Shown: positions 45,404 to 55,126 of the stretch, one piece after another
Numbering within the stretch: the first letter of the stretch is position 1
How the letters are laid out: the number at the start of each line of letters is the position of its first letter
Source of the DNA: JAOPZW01 sp963835295
Lineage (GTDB): Bacteria; Actinomycetota; Thermoleophilia; Solirubrobacterales; Solirubrobacteraceae
Assembly: GCA_963835295.1 (NCBI GenBank)
Contig: CAWIEX010000009.1
Coordinates: forward strand, 16,996 to 80,995
Reading direction: 5' to 3'
DNA length: 64,000 bases
Translations under genes and position numbers: made by a program
The notes under the pieces: generated by a model
Told to the model about the DNA's origin: nothing
What the model saw: only the letters and a program-made list of their open reading frames with translations
Databases searched by the model: none

Positions 45404-45527
45404 GCTGTCGCTAGAACGTCGGTAACCAGGCCCTCCCCCCAGCGGTCGAGAGCGGTCCACAGCGACACAAGCCTCTCGCGTCAGAGCCAAACTTGGCTCT
45501 ACAGCTTCGCCGTGTCTTGGCTTCGAA

Positions 45528-45860
45528 TCCCCGTGGCGGTACTTCGTGGCGGTCACGACCGCGGCCAACGAGGGCGTGCCCGCCGACCAGGCGCGCCCCG
45601 CCGCAGCGGTGCTGAACGCCTCCCAGCAGGTCGGCGGAGCGCTCGGGCTCGCGGTCTTCTCCGCGATCGCGACGGCACGGACGGGTCATCTCCTCGCAAG
45701 CCACACGCCGCCTCCGGAGCCGATGACCTCCAGGTTCCAGCCAGCGCTGCTGGTCCGCAGCCTCTGCCTGGCATTCGCGGCGCTCTTCGCGCTGCGCACC
45801 ACCAACACCCGCGGCGAGGAGCCGGAGGATCCAGACGAGGCGCGTGATCGCGCGGACGCC
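45528..45860 (+). pseudogene. C-terminal remnant of an EmrB/QacA-type MFS transporter
   Basis: The open frame lacks a proper N-terminus but matches the end of DHA2-type drug exporters: VPADQARPAAAVLNASQQVGG, ALGLAVFSAIATARTGHLL. It then shows a degraded last helix (LVRSLCLAFAALFAL). The preceding 11 or so helices are absent, so it is a dead fragment. Confidence 0.7.
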
Positions 45861-45952
45861 GGGCACGTCGAACGCCTCTGGTATCTGCCGAGTCCTGACG
45901 CGGCTCTGTGGGCTAGGGAGGACCCACCACGACGACCCAAGGAGGTCGGAAG

Positions 45953-46312
45953 ATGACGCAGGAAACGACGTCGGTCGAGTCGCAGGCGTCCGCGCTGCGG
46001 GAGGCGGCGAACGAGATCGCTCACGAGCTGCCCGAGATCCCGGGCATCCATGAGCACCCCATGTTGACGGCGGCCCTGGCGATGGGATTCGCCTCCGCTA
46101 TCGGAACCGCCGCGTTCGTCGGCCGCAACGCCTCCGGCGACTTCCTGGTCCAGTTCAACAACCAGTCCAACAACACCGGCTACTCCTCGGCCTGGCCCGC
46201 TTGGGCCTACGAGGTCGCCAAGTCATCAGTGGAGAACGGCAAGACGCTGTGGGTCGGATCCAACGGCGACCCGTTCGGCAGCAATCTCGTGTTCGTGGTC
46301 GAGTTCCCGTAG
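45953..46312 (+). CDS. uncharacterised protein
   Basis: A 119-residue protein from ATG 45953, with AAGGAGG immediately upstream. An N-terminal helical part (SQASALREAANEIAHELPEI) leads to a hydrophobic helix (MLTAALAMGFASAIGTAAFVG) and a small Asn/Ser-rich beta domain (GNxSGDFLVQFNN-like, TLWVGSNGDPFGSNLVFVVEF). It could be exported with an internal anchor. I do not recognise the family. Confidence 0.6.
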   Translation: MTQETTSVESQASALREAANEIAHELPEIPGIHEHPMLTAALAMGFASAIGTAAFVGRNASGDFLVQFNNQSNNTGYSSAWPAWAYEVAKSSVENGKTLWVGSNGDPFGSNLVFVVEFP

Positions 46313-46746
46313 CCACGAGCTCCTCGGCGAGCGGCCGGCGATGGGCGCGCATGCGGACATCGCCGGTCGCGGCCTCCGAGTCGTCGAGAACGCCGTCCCG
46401 ACGATCGACTGTCGCACCCCATCGATCTCGAGCTCGTCGAGGTCCCGGCCCCCGGTCCCGTGCGCGAGCTGCCGATGAACCCGCTGCTGGTGTGGTGCGG
46501 TCTCGACGACGCCACTCTGACCCGCGGCGTATCAACCGAGGCGTGCGCCACTCCTGTAAGTAGGGATCGTCGCCCTCGCGGCACTTGCCACCAAAGCAGG
46601 CGCGAGCCTACGGCGCCTCGAGACGCTCGCTGCTCGTCCGATGCGGGCGTGAACTCGACGCGGATCGCAGCCGGTCCACCTTTGAGAACGCGTCGCCCTG
46701 AGCCCGCTGCGACCCTTCGCGCGAGCGGTCGCCCTGTAGGCTCGTC
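46313..46746. other. gap of 434 bases
   Basis: No gene is supported. A short frame (LELVEVPAPGPVRELPMNPLL near 46430-46490) looks like a coding relic but is too short to name. The promoter of the histidine kinase must lie at the right end. Confidence 0.35.
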
Positions 46747-48216
46747 GTGGTGTCGTTTACTCGTGATCGGTCGATGGCGGCCTTGGGCGGGGCGGCGCAG
46801 TCCGCGGGGTTCGACGCTTCGCTGTGGTACAGGACCCTGTTCGCCCAGTCGGCGTTGGGCGTGACGTTGGCGGACGGGCAGCGCCGGTTGATCGACTGCA
46901 ACGACGCCTTCTGCCGCATTCTGGGACGCAGTCGCGAGGAGCTGCTGGGGCGGCGGTTCTACGAGTTCAACGTTCCCGGCGATGAGGATGTAGGGGGGCC
47001 GGCGATCGCGGAGCTGATCTCTGGCGCGGCCACGTTCAGCTACGAGAAGCGCTATCTGCGTGCAGATGGCACCCCGACGTGGGTGCGCATCAATCTCTCG
47101 GTGCTCAGCCGCGAGGACGATCTCTACGCGGGCATCATCGAGGACATCAGCAAGCGCAAGCGGGCCGAGGCCGAGCGCGCGCTCGCGCTCGCTGAGCTGC
47201 GCGAGACGACCGACCTCCTCGCGCGGGCACACGAAGTGGCGAAGCTCGGCACGTTCGTGGTGGACACGCGCTCGCGGATGATTACCGTGTCGAGAGAGCT
47301 GGCGAGGATGCTGGCGGCGGGCGATCAGCCGTTCGAGATCTCTGTGGAGGAGTACCGCCGGACCTTCGTGCACCCCGACGATCGCGAGTGGAGCGCGCGG
47401 TTGGCGGAGGCCGCGTACCGCAGCGGCGAGCCCCAGTCGTGGGAGCGCCGGCTCACCCGCTGCGACGGCGAAATGCTCTGGGAGACCTCGCACGGGCGAT
47501 TTGAGCTTGACGAGCACGGCCGGCCGCTGCGCATGATCGGCGTCGTGCAAGACATCACCGATCGCGTGCGGCTCATCGAGGAGCTGCGCGGGTCACGTGC
47601 ACGAATCGTCGAGGCGGGCGCGCGCGAGCGGCTGCGTTTGGAGCGCGATCTGCACGATGGCGCCCAGAACCGGCTGGTCGGCATCCAAATGAAGCTAGCG
47701 CTGGTGCGAGAGCAGGCCGCCGCAGGCACCGTGGCAACCCGGCTTGACGAGATCATCGACGACGCTCAAGCCACAATCGATGAACTGCGTGCGCTCGGGC
47801 ATGGCATCTACCCGACGGAGTTGCGCGAGGGCGGCCTCGGCCACGCCGTGCGCTCGCTCGCCAAGGCGGCACCCATCAGCGTGCGGGTGATCGCTGACAG
47901 CGTGGGGCGCCACGCGCCGACGGTCGAGGAAGCGGTCTTCTTCTGCGTCCGCGAGGGGCTCCAGAACGCAGCCAAACACGCCGGCACGCGCGCGCGCGTC
48001 ACGCTCTCACTCAAGCGCCACGACGAAGGCCTCGAGTTCGAGATTGCCGACGACGGCCCCGGGTTCGATCCACGCGCGCAGTCGAGCGGATTCGGCCTCG
48101 CGAGCATGCGTGACCGCGTCGCTGCCGTCGGCGGCGAGCTTGAGATCGTCTCCGCACCGGGACAGGGCTCGCGCATTCGCGGGATCGTTCCCCACCGCGG
48201 TGCGCCGACCGGCTAG
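46747..48216 (+). CDS. two-PAS sensor histidine kinase (NarL type)
   Basis: A 489-residue cytosolic kinase. PAS domain 1 is at about residues 25-135 (GVTLADGQRRLIDCNDAFCRILG, ending AGIIEDISKRK) and PAS 2 at about 155-275 (LGTFVVDTRSR, IGVVQDITDR). The HisKA_3 dimerisation helix has ERLRLERDLHDGAQNRL with phospho-acceptor His303. The HATPase_c domain shows REGLQNAAKHAG (N box) and IADDGPGFDP plus GFGLASMRDRVAAVGG (G boxes). There is no membrane segment. The start is GTG 46747 or the next GTG. The partner should be a NarL/LuxR regulator; the nearby lone receiver on the other strand is a candidate but lacks the HTH. Confidence 0.92.
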   Translation: MVSFTRDRSMAALGGAAQSAGFDASLWYRTLFAQSALGVTLADGQRRLIDCNDAFCRILGRSREELLGRRFYEFNVPGDEDVGGPAIAELISGAATFSYEKRYLRADGTPTWVRINLSVLSREDDLYAGIIEDISKRKRAEAERALALAELRETTDLLARAHEVAKLGTFVVDTRSRMITVSRELARMLAAGDQPFEISVEEYRRTFVHPDDREWSARLAEAAYRSGEPQSWERRLTRCDGEMLWETSHGRFELDEHGRPLRMIGVVQDITDRVRLIEELRGSRARIVEAGARERLRLERDLHDGAQNRLVGIQMKLALVREQAAAGTVATRLDEIIDDAQATIDELRALGHGIYPTELREGGLGHAVRSLAKAAPISVRVIADSVGRHAPTVEEAVFFCVREGLQNAAKHAGTRARVTLSLKRHDEGLEFEIADDGPGFDPRAQSSGFGLASMRDRVAAVGGELEIVSAPGQGSRIRGIVPHRGAPTG

Positions 48217-48311
48217 AACCGGGCACGACGTCGCCGCCGCGAGCGACTCGCGCCGGCACATGACGCCGCTCGGTTTCGCGGCCAGCGTGCGGCTCGCCGC
48301 TCCCTCTGGTC

Positions 48312-48749
48312 CTAGGATGCCCTGGGGGAATTGGTGGCATTGGGCCTGGCGGGTAAAGCGCGTGGCGAGTCACAGCAGGCGGCGGGCGTCGGCCAGAACT
48401 CGGCGAGGTCGGTGGCCGCGAGGCGGGATTTGAGCACGAACCCCCGGGCGCCGCTGTCCTTGATCAGCGAGTGGCAGTCGCGATAGTCGTTGTTGGAGAC
48501 CAGCAGCACCGCGGGCGCCGGAGAGGCCCGGGTCAGCGCGTCGGAGACCTCGAACCCGCCGCCGTCGCCCAAGCGCACGTCGAGCAGGACCGCGTCGGGT
48601 GCCAGGCGCTCCGCCGCGTCCCCGGCCGCGGCCGCGCTGTCCGCTTCGCCAACGACGCTGTACCCCCGCCGCTCGAGCAACTCGCGAGCGAGCCGCCGAA
48701 ATGACGGCTGATCGTCGACGATGAGCACGCGCACGGGAGCCGGCGTCAC
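48312..48749 (-). CDS. single-domain response regulator receiver
   Basis: A receiver domain of about 120 residues from GTG 48749: VRVLIVDDQPSFRRLARELL, the phospho-acceptor DAVLLDVRLGDGGGF and the switch Lys in GARGFVLKSRLAATDL. No LuxR-type HTH follows; the last 25 residues are Pro/Ala-rich and probably lie past a lost C-terminus or simply end the protein. It is convergent with the histidine kinase, 95 bases apart, so the pair may act together. A truncated NarL regulator is the alternative reading. Confidence 0.8.
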   Translation of the reverse strand: MTPAPVRVLIVDDQPSFRRLARELLERRGYSVVGEADSAAAAGDAAERLAPDAVLLDVRLGDGGGFEVSDALTRASPAPAVLLVSNNDYRDCHSLIKDSGARGFVLKSRLAATDLAEFWPTPAACCDSPRALPARPNATNSPRAS

Positions 48750-48836
48750 CGGACGGCGCACGCTTGAAGGTCTGGTGAACGCGGCACAACGATCACGCTC
48801 GGGAGGATGGCCGTAACCCGCGATCAACACGTCCAT

Positions 48837-49458
48837 CTGCGCGTCGCTTCATCGATCGTCCGTCCATCGTCTCGACAGGGCCCCACCACCATCCTCCCGA
48901 GACTCCCACAGGCGCATCACCCCTAACGCATGAGACCGGCCGGACAGCCTCGCCCCGCGTAATGCTGGTCGCGGTGGCGCGCTTCTCCTTTCCAACGACG
49001 ACACGGAGCAGCGCTGCAACCGTGGGCATCTGACCTAGCGCCGCTGCTCCTTTGACGAGCGAGCGTCTCGAAGCCGCGTCGACGCGCGCCCGCTCTGGAC
49101 GACACGCAGTCGTCCGGCCCGTCGGATAACCCGCGCTCGCTTCCCGCGCGATTGCGGTCGTCCGCGGCCAGCCCCGCGAAAGCGCTCGCACGTCGTCCGA
49201 GGCAGGCGTCTCGGGCACCCGGGCGGAGATGCTCGCTCGTCGCGCGCTAACGCGAGGGCGTGAGTGAGCATCTGGAGGACACGCCAGAGACATGACGCGG
49301 GCTGCCGTTGACGGCTGCCATGTCCGCGGTGCGGATGTCGCGGCTGGAGCGGCGCGGCTGGTGGCCGCGGCGCCGACGCGAACGGCAGTCGCCTCTCGAC
49401 CACGAGAACGACCGGCCCTAGGGTTGCTCGGGCATCCCGTTCTCGAAAGGAGTGCCCG
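48837..49458. other. gap of about 620 bases without a supported gene
   Basis: Only long but compositionally random GC-rich frames occur; none matches a family or has a credible start. The right end holds GAAAGGAG, the ribosome site for the gene at 49459. Confidence 0.45.
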
Positions 49459-50091
49459 ATGTCTGGGAGAAGTGTCCCGCTGCCCTCGCCTGCGATGGCC
49501 GTGGCCGTGTGCGCGCTGTTCGTGGCGCTGGGAGGCGCGTCGTACGCGCTCACTTTGCCGCGCGACAGTGTCGGACCGAGGCAGCTGCGGGCGCGTGCGG
49601 TGACCTCGACGAAGCTTGGCACTGGCGCCGTGACCGTGCGAGCGCTGCGCGACGGCGCGGTCAGCGGGCGCAAGATCGCGTCGGGCAGCGTGCGCGCCTC
49701 CGACCTCGGCGGCGGGTCGGTGCGGACCGCGGCGCTGGCGAACGGGGCGGTCACCGCAGCCAAGCTCGCGCCGGATTCCGTGACCGCCGCTCAGCTCAGC
49801 CTCCCGATTGCGTCCGTCCAAGCGTTCTCCCCAGTGCTGCCCGCCAACGAGCCCGGGTTTCGTCTGATCGGCGCCACGTGCCCGCCCGGCCAGCGAGTCG
49901 TCGGCGGAGGCGGCGGCTGGGTCAGCGGGAGCTCGGTCGACGCGGTCGGCTTCGGCGTCGTGGCCGGCAGTCGCCCGACGCCGCCCACGGCGGGGACGGA
50001 CAGCCAGAACGGGTGGGAGGTCTATGGCACCGACGCACCCCATCCGATGGACCGGCGCCTGATGGTCACAGCGATCTGCATCGCGACGTGA
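49459..50091 (+). CDS. secreted GSV-repeat protein (paralogue)
   Basis: A 210-residue exported protein with the same layout as the gene at 5904-6584. The N-terminus is LPSPAMAVAVCALFVALGGASYA, followed by about 100 residues of short repeats (RDSVGPRQL, GAVTVRAL, DGAVSGRKI, SGSVRASDL, NGAVTAAKL) and a C-terminal Gly-rich beta domain (CPPGQRVVGGGGGW) with two cysteines. GAAAGGAG precedes ATG 49459. Function is unknown. Confidence 0.8.
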   Translation: MSGRSVPLPSPAMAVAVCALFVALGGASYALTLPRDSVGPRQLRARAVTSTKLGTGAVTVRALRDGAVSGRKIASGSVRASDLGGGSVRTAALANGAVTAAKLAPDSVTAAQLSLPIASVQAFSPVLPANEPGFRLIGATCPPGQRVVGGGGGWVSGSSVDAVGFGVVAGSRPTPPTAGTDSQNGWEVYGTDAPHPMDRRLMVTAICIAT

Positions 50092-50163
50092 CGGCCGTGC
50101 GCTGACGCCGGCCGGGCGGGTCCGTCCGCGCCGGGCTGACGGGGCTGCTGTGGGGGCGGCGCG

Positions 50164-50409
50164 GTGAGGCTCTTCGTCCTGCATCACGTCACGTTCAGCA
50201 TCAACTCGATCTGCCACGTCTTCGGTTGCCGGCGGTTCCGCACGTCGGACGAGTCGCGCAACGTATTCTGGCTCGCGCTGCCCTCCTTCGGCGAGTCCTG
50301 GCACAACAACCACCACGCCTCCCCGACCTCGGCATGCCACGGCCTCGACCGCTGGCAGCTCGATCCGTCCGCGCTCGTCATCCGGGGCTCGGAGGCCTGT
50401 GGCGCGTGA
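50164..50409 (+). pseudogene. acyl-CoA/fatty-acid desaturase C-terminal remnant
   Basis: The frame from GTG 50164 reads LHHVTFSINSICHVFGCRRF, SRNVFWLALPSFGESWHNNHHA and GLDRWQLDPSALVIRG, the last third of delta-9-type desaturases including the HNNHH iron-binding box. The other two histidine boxes and the membrane helices are missing upstream, so it cannot be functional. Confidence 0.85.
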
Positions 50410-50498
50410 CGCGCTCCCGGAGCGGGCGTTCGGCGTGCACGGCGGCGGCGCAGTCGGCGTCGAGGCGCCAAGCTCGCGTCGTGCCCGCCCGGCCGGGC

Positions 50499-51260
50499 TC
50501 AAGCGTGTGCCGCTGTGCGCAGGCGGGCGATCGAGTGGCGGATGATGCGCGACGTCTGCATCTGCGAGACGCCGATGCGTCGGCCGATCTGCCGTTGGGT
50601 GAGCTCCTCCTCGAAGCGCAGGCGCAGCACCTCGCGCTCGCGCGGGGTGACCGCGCGCAGCAGCTGAGCGAGCGTGGCGCGGTCCTCGGCCAGCCCGAAG
50701 CCCGGCTCGGTGCAGGCGAGCGTGTCGCCGAGCGTGTCGGCGGCCTCGTCCTCGGTGCCGCGCGGGGTCTGAAGCGACGTCGCGCGGTAGGCACCGGAGG
50801 CCTGCAGCGCCTCGAGCACCTGCTCCTCGGTGGCCGCGGCGGCGCGCGCGATCTCCGCCACCGTCGGCTGGCGCTGCAGGTCGCTGGACAGCTCGACGAC
50901 GTGCTTGTCCACGCGCAGCGCCAGCTCCTGCAGGCCACGGGGCACGCGCACCGACCACGTGCGGTCGCGCAGGTAGCGCCTGATCTCGCCCAGGATGGTC
51001 GGCACGGCGTAGCTGGAGAACGCGACGTCGCGGCTGAGGTCGAAGCGATCGATCGCCTTGACGAGCCCCAGGCAGGCGACCTGGAAGAGATCGTCGAAGG
51101 GCTCCCCGGTGCGTTGGTAGCGGCGCGCCAGCCCGCGCGCGAGGGGCAGGAAGCGCTCCACGAGCCTGTCACGGTCGATCGGGTCGCGCCGCTCCACGTA
51201 GCGCTCAAACAGCGCCCGGTCGGCAAGCAGGGGCCCCGCATCACACCGTCCCTTACGCAT
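50499..51260 (-). CDS. sigF: SigB/SigF-type alternative sigma factor
   Basis: A 253-residue group-3 sigma factor. Region 2 spans about residues 15-85 (RDRLVERFLPLARGLARRYQRTG, DDLFQVACLGLVKAIDRFD, FSSYAVPTILGEIRRYLRD). Region 3 is at about 95-150 (RGLQELALRVDK, QRQPTVAEIARA), and region 4 is REREVLRLRFEEELTQRQIG, VSQMQTSRIIRHSIARLR. ATG 51260 is chosen over the longer frame. No anti-sigma factor or antagonist gene is adjacent, which is unusual for this family; a PP2C/SpoIIE phosphatase lies about 2.6 kb downstream on the plus strand. Target regulon is probably general stress. Confidence 0.88.
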   Translation of the reverse strand: MRKGRCDAGPLLADRALFERYVERRDPIDRDRLVERFLPLARGLARRYQRTGEPFDDLFQVACLGLVKAIDRFDLSRDVAFSSYAVPTILGEIRRYLRDRTWSVRVPRGLQELALRVDKHVVELSSDLQRQPTVAEIARAAAATEEQVLEALQASGAYRATSLQTPRGTEDEAADTLGDTLACTEPGFGLAEDRATLAQLLRAVTPREREVLRLRFEEELTQRQIGRRIGVSQMQTSRIIRHSIARLRTAAHA

Positions 51261-51360
51261 CGAGGAACTCAGCCGCCCTCCTGGGGGTCGCCGTCGTTTC
51301 GCCGCAACCAAAAGGTCCGGCGGGACGGTGGACCGGGGGCCGCTCGAGCCTACTCTCACA

Positions 51361-51814
51361 TCACGCGCGCCGCGCTGACACGACGGGCGTCATTCATGCC
51401 GACCGCGCGGCTGCCGCGCGCGCGGACGTACGGCCCGACCGCCCCGGTCACGCCTAGACACGCCGGCCCGCCGCCGGCGGAAGTCGACGCCCCAGGGCCG
51501 CGCGACGCCGTGACGGCGAGGCGCGCGACGGAGTGAAGCCCTGCTGGCGTCCCAGCACTTAGCCTCCGCCGTCGCGCCGACTCAGCCTGCGATGCGCGAT
51601 CCCGCGCTCCCGCGGTCTGACCGCAGTCCGACGCCGCCCGGACCTGGCAGACGCGCCTCGTCGCGACGCCCGTCCGGCTCTCGGTGCCCTTCTCGATGCC
51701 GTGAGGGCCCCCAAAGGGTCCCGCCCCCGCGCGGGCGGGCAACGAGACGCGGCGAACCGTCTCTGGACGTCGAGACGCGAGGCCGGGGTCCGCCGTGGGA
51801 GTACCGTTCTGGGG
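51361..51814. other. gap of about 450 bases
   Basis: No gene is supported. The sequence upstream of sigF must hold its promoter, but I see no confident -35/-10 pair. The right end carries a G-run before GTG 51815. Confidence 0.35.
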
Positions 51815-52171
51815 GTGACCTCCTCCTCGGAGTCGGGGGATCGCCCTGCATCGAACGAGCATCCGACGGCGGCCGATCCACGTGACGCCACCGCAGAGAC
51901 TCCCCCGAGGCGCTCCGAGCCCGAACCTGGTGCGCGCGAGGCCGGTCGGCCGGAGCGCCCCCAGGGCATGGTGCCCGGGCGAGAGCGGCGCCGCTTGAAG
52001 GTCGAGCGTGGCGCCATGCGCGTGATCGCGACCGGCGGGATCATCGGCATCGCCGTGGTCCTGGGCGCCGTGCTGGTGGGCCAGGACGTCGCCGGCTGGA
52101 TCGTCGGCCTGGCGGTCGGCCTGACCTCGGTGATTCTGGCCGCCCTGCTCTGGTCGTCGCGGCAGCTCTAA
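51815..52171 (+). CDS. small membrane protein with charged N-terminal region
   Basis: A 118-residue protein from GTG 51815. About 65 hydrophilic residues rich in Pro, Arg and Glu (RDATAETPPRRSEPEPGARE) precede two hydrophobic helices (VIATGGIIGIAVVLGAVLVG and GWIVGLAVGLTSVILAALLW) with a very short loop. The hairpin is typical of small actinobacterial membrane proteins. No known family. Confidence 0.6.
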   Translation: MTSSSESGDRPASNEHPTAADPRDATAETPPRRSEPEPGAREAGRPERPQGMVPGRERRRLKVERGAMRVIATGGIIGIAVVLGAVLVGQDVAGWIVGLAVGLTSVILAALLWSSRQL

Positions 52172-52452
52172 GCGCGCGGTCTGTGGATCGCCGCGATCTC
52201 GGACCCTCCGGGTGCGCCGCCCGCGCGGCGGCGCCACGGACGCCTCATGCGTTGGTCGCCTGAGCGCGTGGTGGCGTCGAAGCGGGGTCGTCGCTGAGCG
52301 ACGTCGGCTGGCCGCACCGCTACGGCGTCGATCTGGACGTCATCGCGGCGATCCCCTAGGTGAGCGCGGCCGCGCGGCGGCGTCTCGCAGATCAGGCCCG
52401 TGGCGTCAGCGCGGCTGGGGCGCGAGACTTCGCCCCGGCAGGGCACCGAACC

Positions 52453-53313
52453 ATGATCCTGGGACTGATCCTCGCGGTCGCTTCGGCGCTGGCCACCAAC
52501 GTCGCGTTTCTGTTCAAGCACCGCGGCGCGGTGCTCGCCCCGCCGATCAGGGTCCGCCATCCGCTGCGCAGCGCCGTCGGTCTCTTTCGCTCCAAATGGT
52601 TCTTGGTGGGGTGGATCGTGGCCATCGTGGCCTGGGGCCTGCACGTCGGCGCGCTCTCGCTCGCGCCGCTGTCGATCGTGCAGGCGGTCCTCTCCGGCGG
52701 GCTCGTGTTCCTCGCCGTGCTCGCCGAGCGCTTCTTCGGCTTCCAGCTCGGACGACGGCAATGGGCCGGCGTGACGATAACCGCGGCCGGGCTCGCGGTC
52801 ATCGGACTGACCGGCACCGGCGCCAACACCTCGCAGCGCCCCTCGCTGGCGGCGCTGATCGCCATCGAGGGCTCGATCTTCGCGCTCGGCGCCGCGCTCG
52901 TGAGGCTCTCGACCCGCCGAGGTGTCCCGGACCGCGCCGAGGGACTGCTCCTCGGCGCGGCCGCGGGCGCGCTGTTCGGGGTCTCCGATGTCGCGATCAA
53001 ATACCTCACCAAGACGCCACCAGGGCCGCTGCTCGGGTCGGTGAGCCCGTGGACGCTCACCGCGCTCACCGCCGGCGTCGTCGCCTTTTATGCCTCGGCC
53101 CGCAGCCTCCAACTCGGCGAGGGCGTCGAGGTCATCGCGCTCACCTCGGTGGCCGCCAACCTCGCCGCCATCATCGGCGGCATCCTCGTCTTCCACGAGC
53201 CCATCGGCTCCGGCCCCCTCGCCATCACCGCCCGCTTCCTCGCCTTCTGCCTCGTCATCGCCGGCGCAGCGCTCATGCCCGCCCCGCTGCGCGCGACCCC
53301 CGACACGACCTAA
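52453..53313 (+). CDS. DMT/EamA-like permease
   Basis: A 286-residue membrane protein with about nine to ten helices in two repeats. The first has LILAVASALATNVAFLFKHRGAV, and later SIVQAVLSGGLVFLAVLAERFF and VIALTSVAANLAAIIGGILVF, FHEPIGSGPLAITARFLAF, typical of the drug/metabolite transporter superfamily. ATG 52453 is the first start consistent with helix 1. Substrate unknown; there is no obvious operon partner. Confidence 0.85.
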   Translation: MILGLILAVASALATNVAFLFKHRGAVLAPPIRVRHPLRSAVGLFRSKWFLVGWIVAIVAWGLHVGALSLAPLSIVQAVLSGGLVFLAVLAERFFGFQLGRRQWAGVTITAAGLAVIGLTGTGANTSQRPSLAALIAIEGSIFALGAALVRLSTRRGVPDRAEGLLLGAAAGALFGVSDVAIKYLTKTPPGPLLGSVSPWTLTALTAGVVAFYASARSLQLGEGVEVIALTSVAANLAAIIGGILVFHEPIGSGPLAITARFLAFCLVIAGAALMPAPLRATPDTT

Positions 53314-53846
53314 CACCCGAGCCACGCGACCAACCGACAACATCCCGACGCATCACGCCGTCGCGGATCCGCTGCTGCGCTGCCGATCTCGTCGGCGTTG
53401 ACGTGGTCATGTCTGTGCGCGAGATCACGCTCCCGCCCGGCGCTCGAGTCCGCCACCGCTTCGACAACCAAAGCGAGCGTCACACAGACCCACCGAGGCC
53501 GTTCGCCTGGCGCCCGGTGATCGTCCGCAGCGGGAGTGAGGCTGACGTGGGCGGACACGTGCGTTTGGATGACCAAGGAGCAGGCAGGCGGGGCCGTCGC
53601 CGGGCCGCTCGAAACTGTCGAGATGATCGAAGGGGAGAAGCGAGCCTTCCGACTGCGCGCTCTGGCCAGCGGGCAGGATGCTCGCCTGGTGTCCGAGCCG
53701 CGGCTGGCGTCGACAGGCGTCTGGCATGCCGTTTCGGGCGGACTGCCGCGAACTGGTCACGGGCGCGTGCCGCGGAAGCGGGCCGCCTCGTCGGCGTTGA
53801 GGACTGCTCCTCACTTCAGGCGAGGGCATCGACAGCGGGGCGAGTA
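53314..53846. other. gap of 533 bases
   Basis: Fragments of coding-like sequence occur (for example VREITLPPGARVRHRFDNQS near 53410-53470 and MTKEQAGGAVAGPLETVEMIE near 53570-53630) but no single frame holds them together. This may be a decayed small gene. The right end contains GGGGCGAG, the ribosome site for ATG 53847. Confidence 0.35.
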
Positions 53847-54815
53847 ATGCGAAACGATGCGACAGGAACGCGAGATGCTGCGCACGAGCGTGCAGCGAAC
53901 GTGATGAGCCAAGCGCCCGATAGAGACGAACGAGAGCTTCGCAGGCTGCGCTCCGAGGTGGCCGCCCAAGAGCGCGCCATCCACGACTTGGATGATCGAG
54001 AGCACCGCCAGGAGACGCTGATCGCGCGCCTTCGCCGAGAGGCCGCAATGCGCGAAGGGGATCTCGCCGTGCTGGGTGAGCGCCTTGAGGCGGCCGAGCA
54101 TGAGCTGGAGGATCTGCGCGCGATCCGCGATGCGCTCACGCCGCCCGAGTTGCCCCAGCGTCCCGGCCTGGAGCTGGCCGCGGCCTTCCTGCCCGCCGCC
54201 GCCGAAAAGGTCAGCGGCGACTTTTACCTGGTGGCTGAGGGGCCGCAGGATTCCACCGTGCTGGTCGTCGGCGATGTCGTTGGGCACGGCTTGCCGGCGG
54301 GGCGGCGTTCCGCGTTCGTACGGACGGCGTTCGCCGCGACCGCCCCCTTCTCCGATGATCCTGGCCGCCTGCTGAGTTGGGCCAACGCCGCCCTGATCGA
54401 GCGCGCCGGCATCAGCAGCGAGTTCGTCACCGCCGCCTGCGTCACGTATCTCCCGAGCGATCAGCACTTGCGCTGGGCCTACGCCGGCCATCCCCCGGCG
54501 CTCTGGCTGGACGACGGCAGCGAGCTCGTCGCGCCCCGGCAGGGAACCCCACTCGGGGTTCGCGCAGACCCCGGATGCGTGGAGGGTTCGCGGCGGTCGA
54601 CGGCCGGCGCGGGAGTGCTGCTCTACACCGACGGGCTGACCGAAGCACGGCGCGACGGCAAGCGGTTCGGGCTGGACGCCGTGTGTGCCGAACTCGGTGG
54701 CCTTAACGGGCCCTCACCGACCGAGGCGGTCGCCATCCTGCGCGCACGCGTCGCCGAGTTCGCCTACGGCACCCTGACCGACGATCTCTGCCTGCTCGCC
54801 GCCCGCATCAACTAA
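53847..54815 (+). CDS. SpoIIE/PP2C-type serine phosphatase
   Basis: A 322-residue cytosolic phosphatase. Residues about 20-100 form a coiled coil (RDERELRRLRSEVAAQERAI, EGDLAVLGERLEAAEHELEDL). The SpoIIE/PP2C-SIG domain (about 115-320) has AAEKVSGDFYLV, VGDVVGHGLPAGRRSAFVRT (the metal-binding GDxxGHG), WAYAGHPPALWL, LLYTDGLTEARR and a late TDDLCLLAAR. Such enzymes dephosphorylate anti-anti-sigma factors. That fits the SigF-like gene nearby, but the partner proteins are not in this window. ATG 53904 is an alternative start. Confidence 0.9.
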   Translation: MRNDATGTRDAAHERAANVMSQAPDRDERELRRLRSEVAAQERAIHDLDDREHRQETLIARLRREAAMREGDLAVLGERLEAAEHELEDLRAIRDALTPPELPQRPGLELAAAFLPAAAEKVSGDFYLVAEGPQDSTVLVVGDVVGHGLPAGRRSAFVRTAFAATAPFSDDPGRLLSWANAALIERAGISSEFVTAACVTYLPSDQHLRWAYAGHPPALWLDDGSELVAPRQGTPLGVRADPGCVEGSRRSTAGAGVLLYTDGLTEARRDGKRFGLDAVCAELGGLNGPSPTEAVAILRARVAEFAYGTLTDDLCLLAARIN

Positions 54816-55126
54816 CCGCACGCCACCGAAGGGTTGCGCGCACGAGCAGCGCCATTCCCGCTTCCGCGGACACCACGGCCCCGCGACGCGCAACTGGTCG
54901 GCTTCCGGATCACCAAGAAAAGCGGGCGCCCAGCAACTCCGCCGACCACGACTGCAGCTCGTGCCATGCGAGCGTGCGCTCGATGCGGGCGACGACGCCC
55001 GCTTCCGTGGGAAAGGGAGAAGGCCCACCGGCGCGATTGAGTTCCATGGCGAAGTAGCGGCGCGAGGTCCGGAAGCCGATCCGCTTGCGGGACGCGACCC
55101 ACGCGGGCTCGTGTCTGGGCCGGTGG
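54816..55126. other. gap of 311 bases between convergent genes
   Basis: No gene or clear terminator hairpin is seen between the phosphatase stop and the LysR stop. Confidence 0.35.

Noticed and set aside
45510..45545. tRNA-like T-arm (CTTCGAATCCCC)
   Set aside because: No complementary T-stem or acceptor stem; it is within the MFS remnant region.
51356..52237. Minus-strand 293-residue frame
   Set aside because: Random Arg/Gly/Pro composition, no start context, and it overlaps the membrane-protein gene at 51815.
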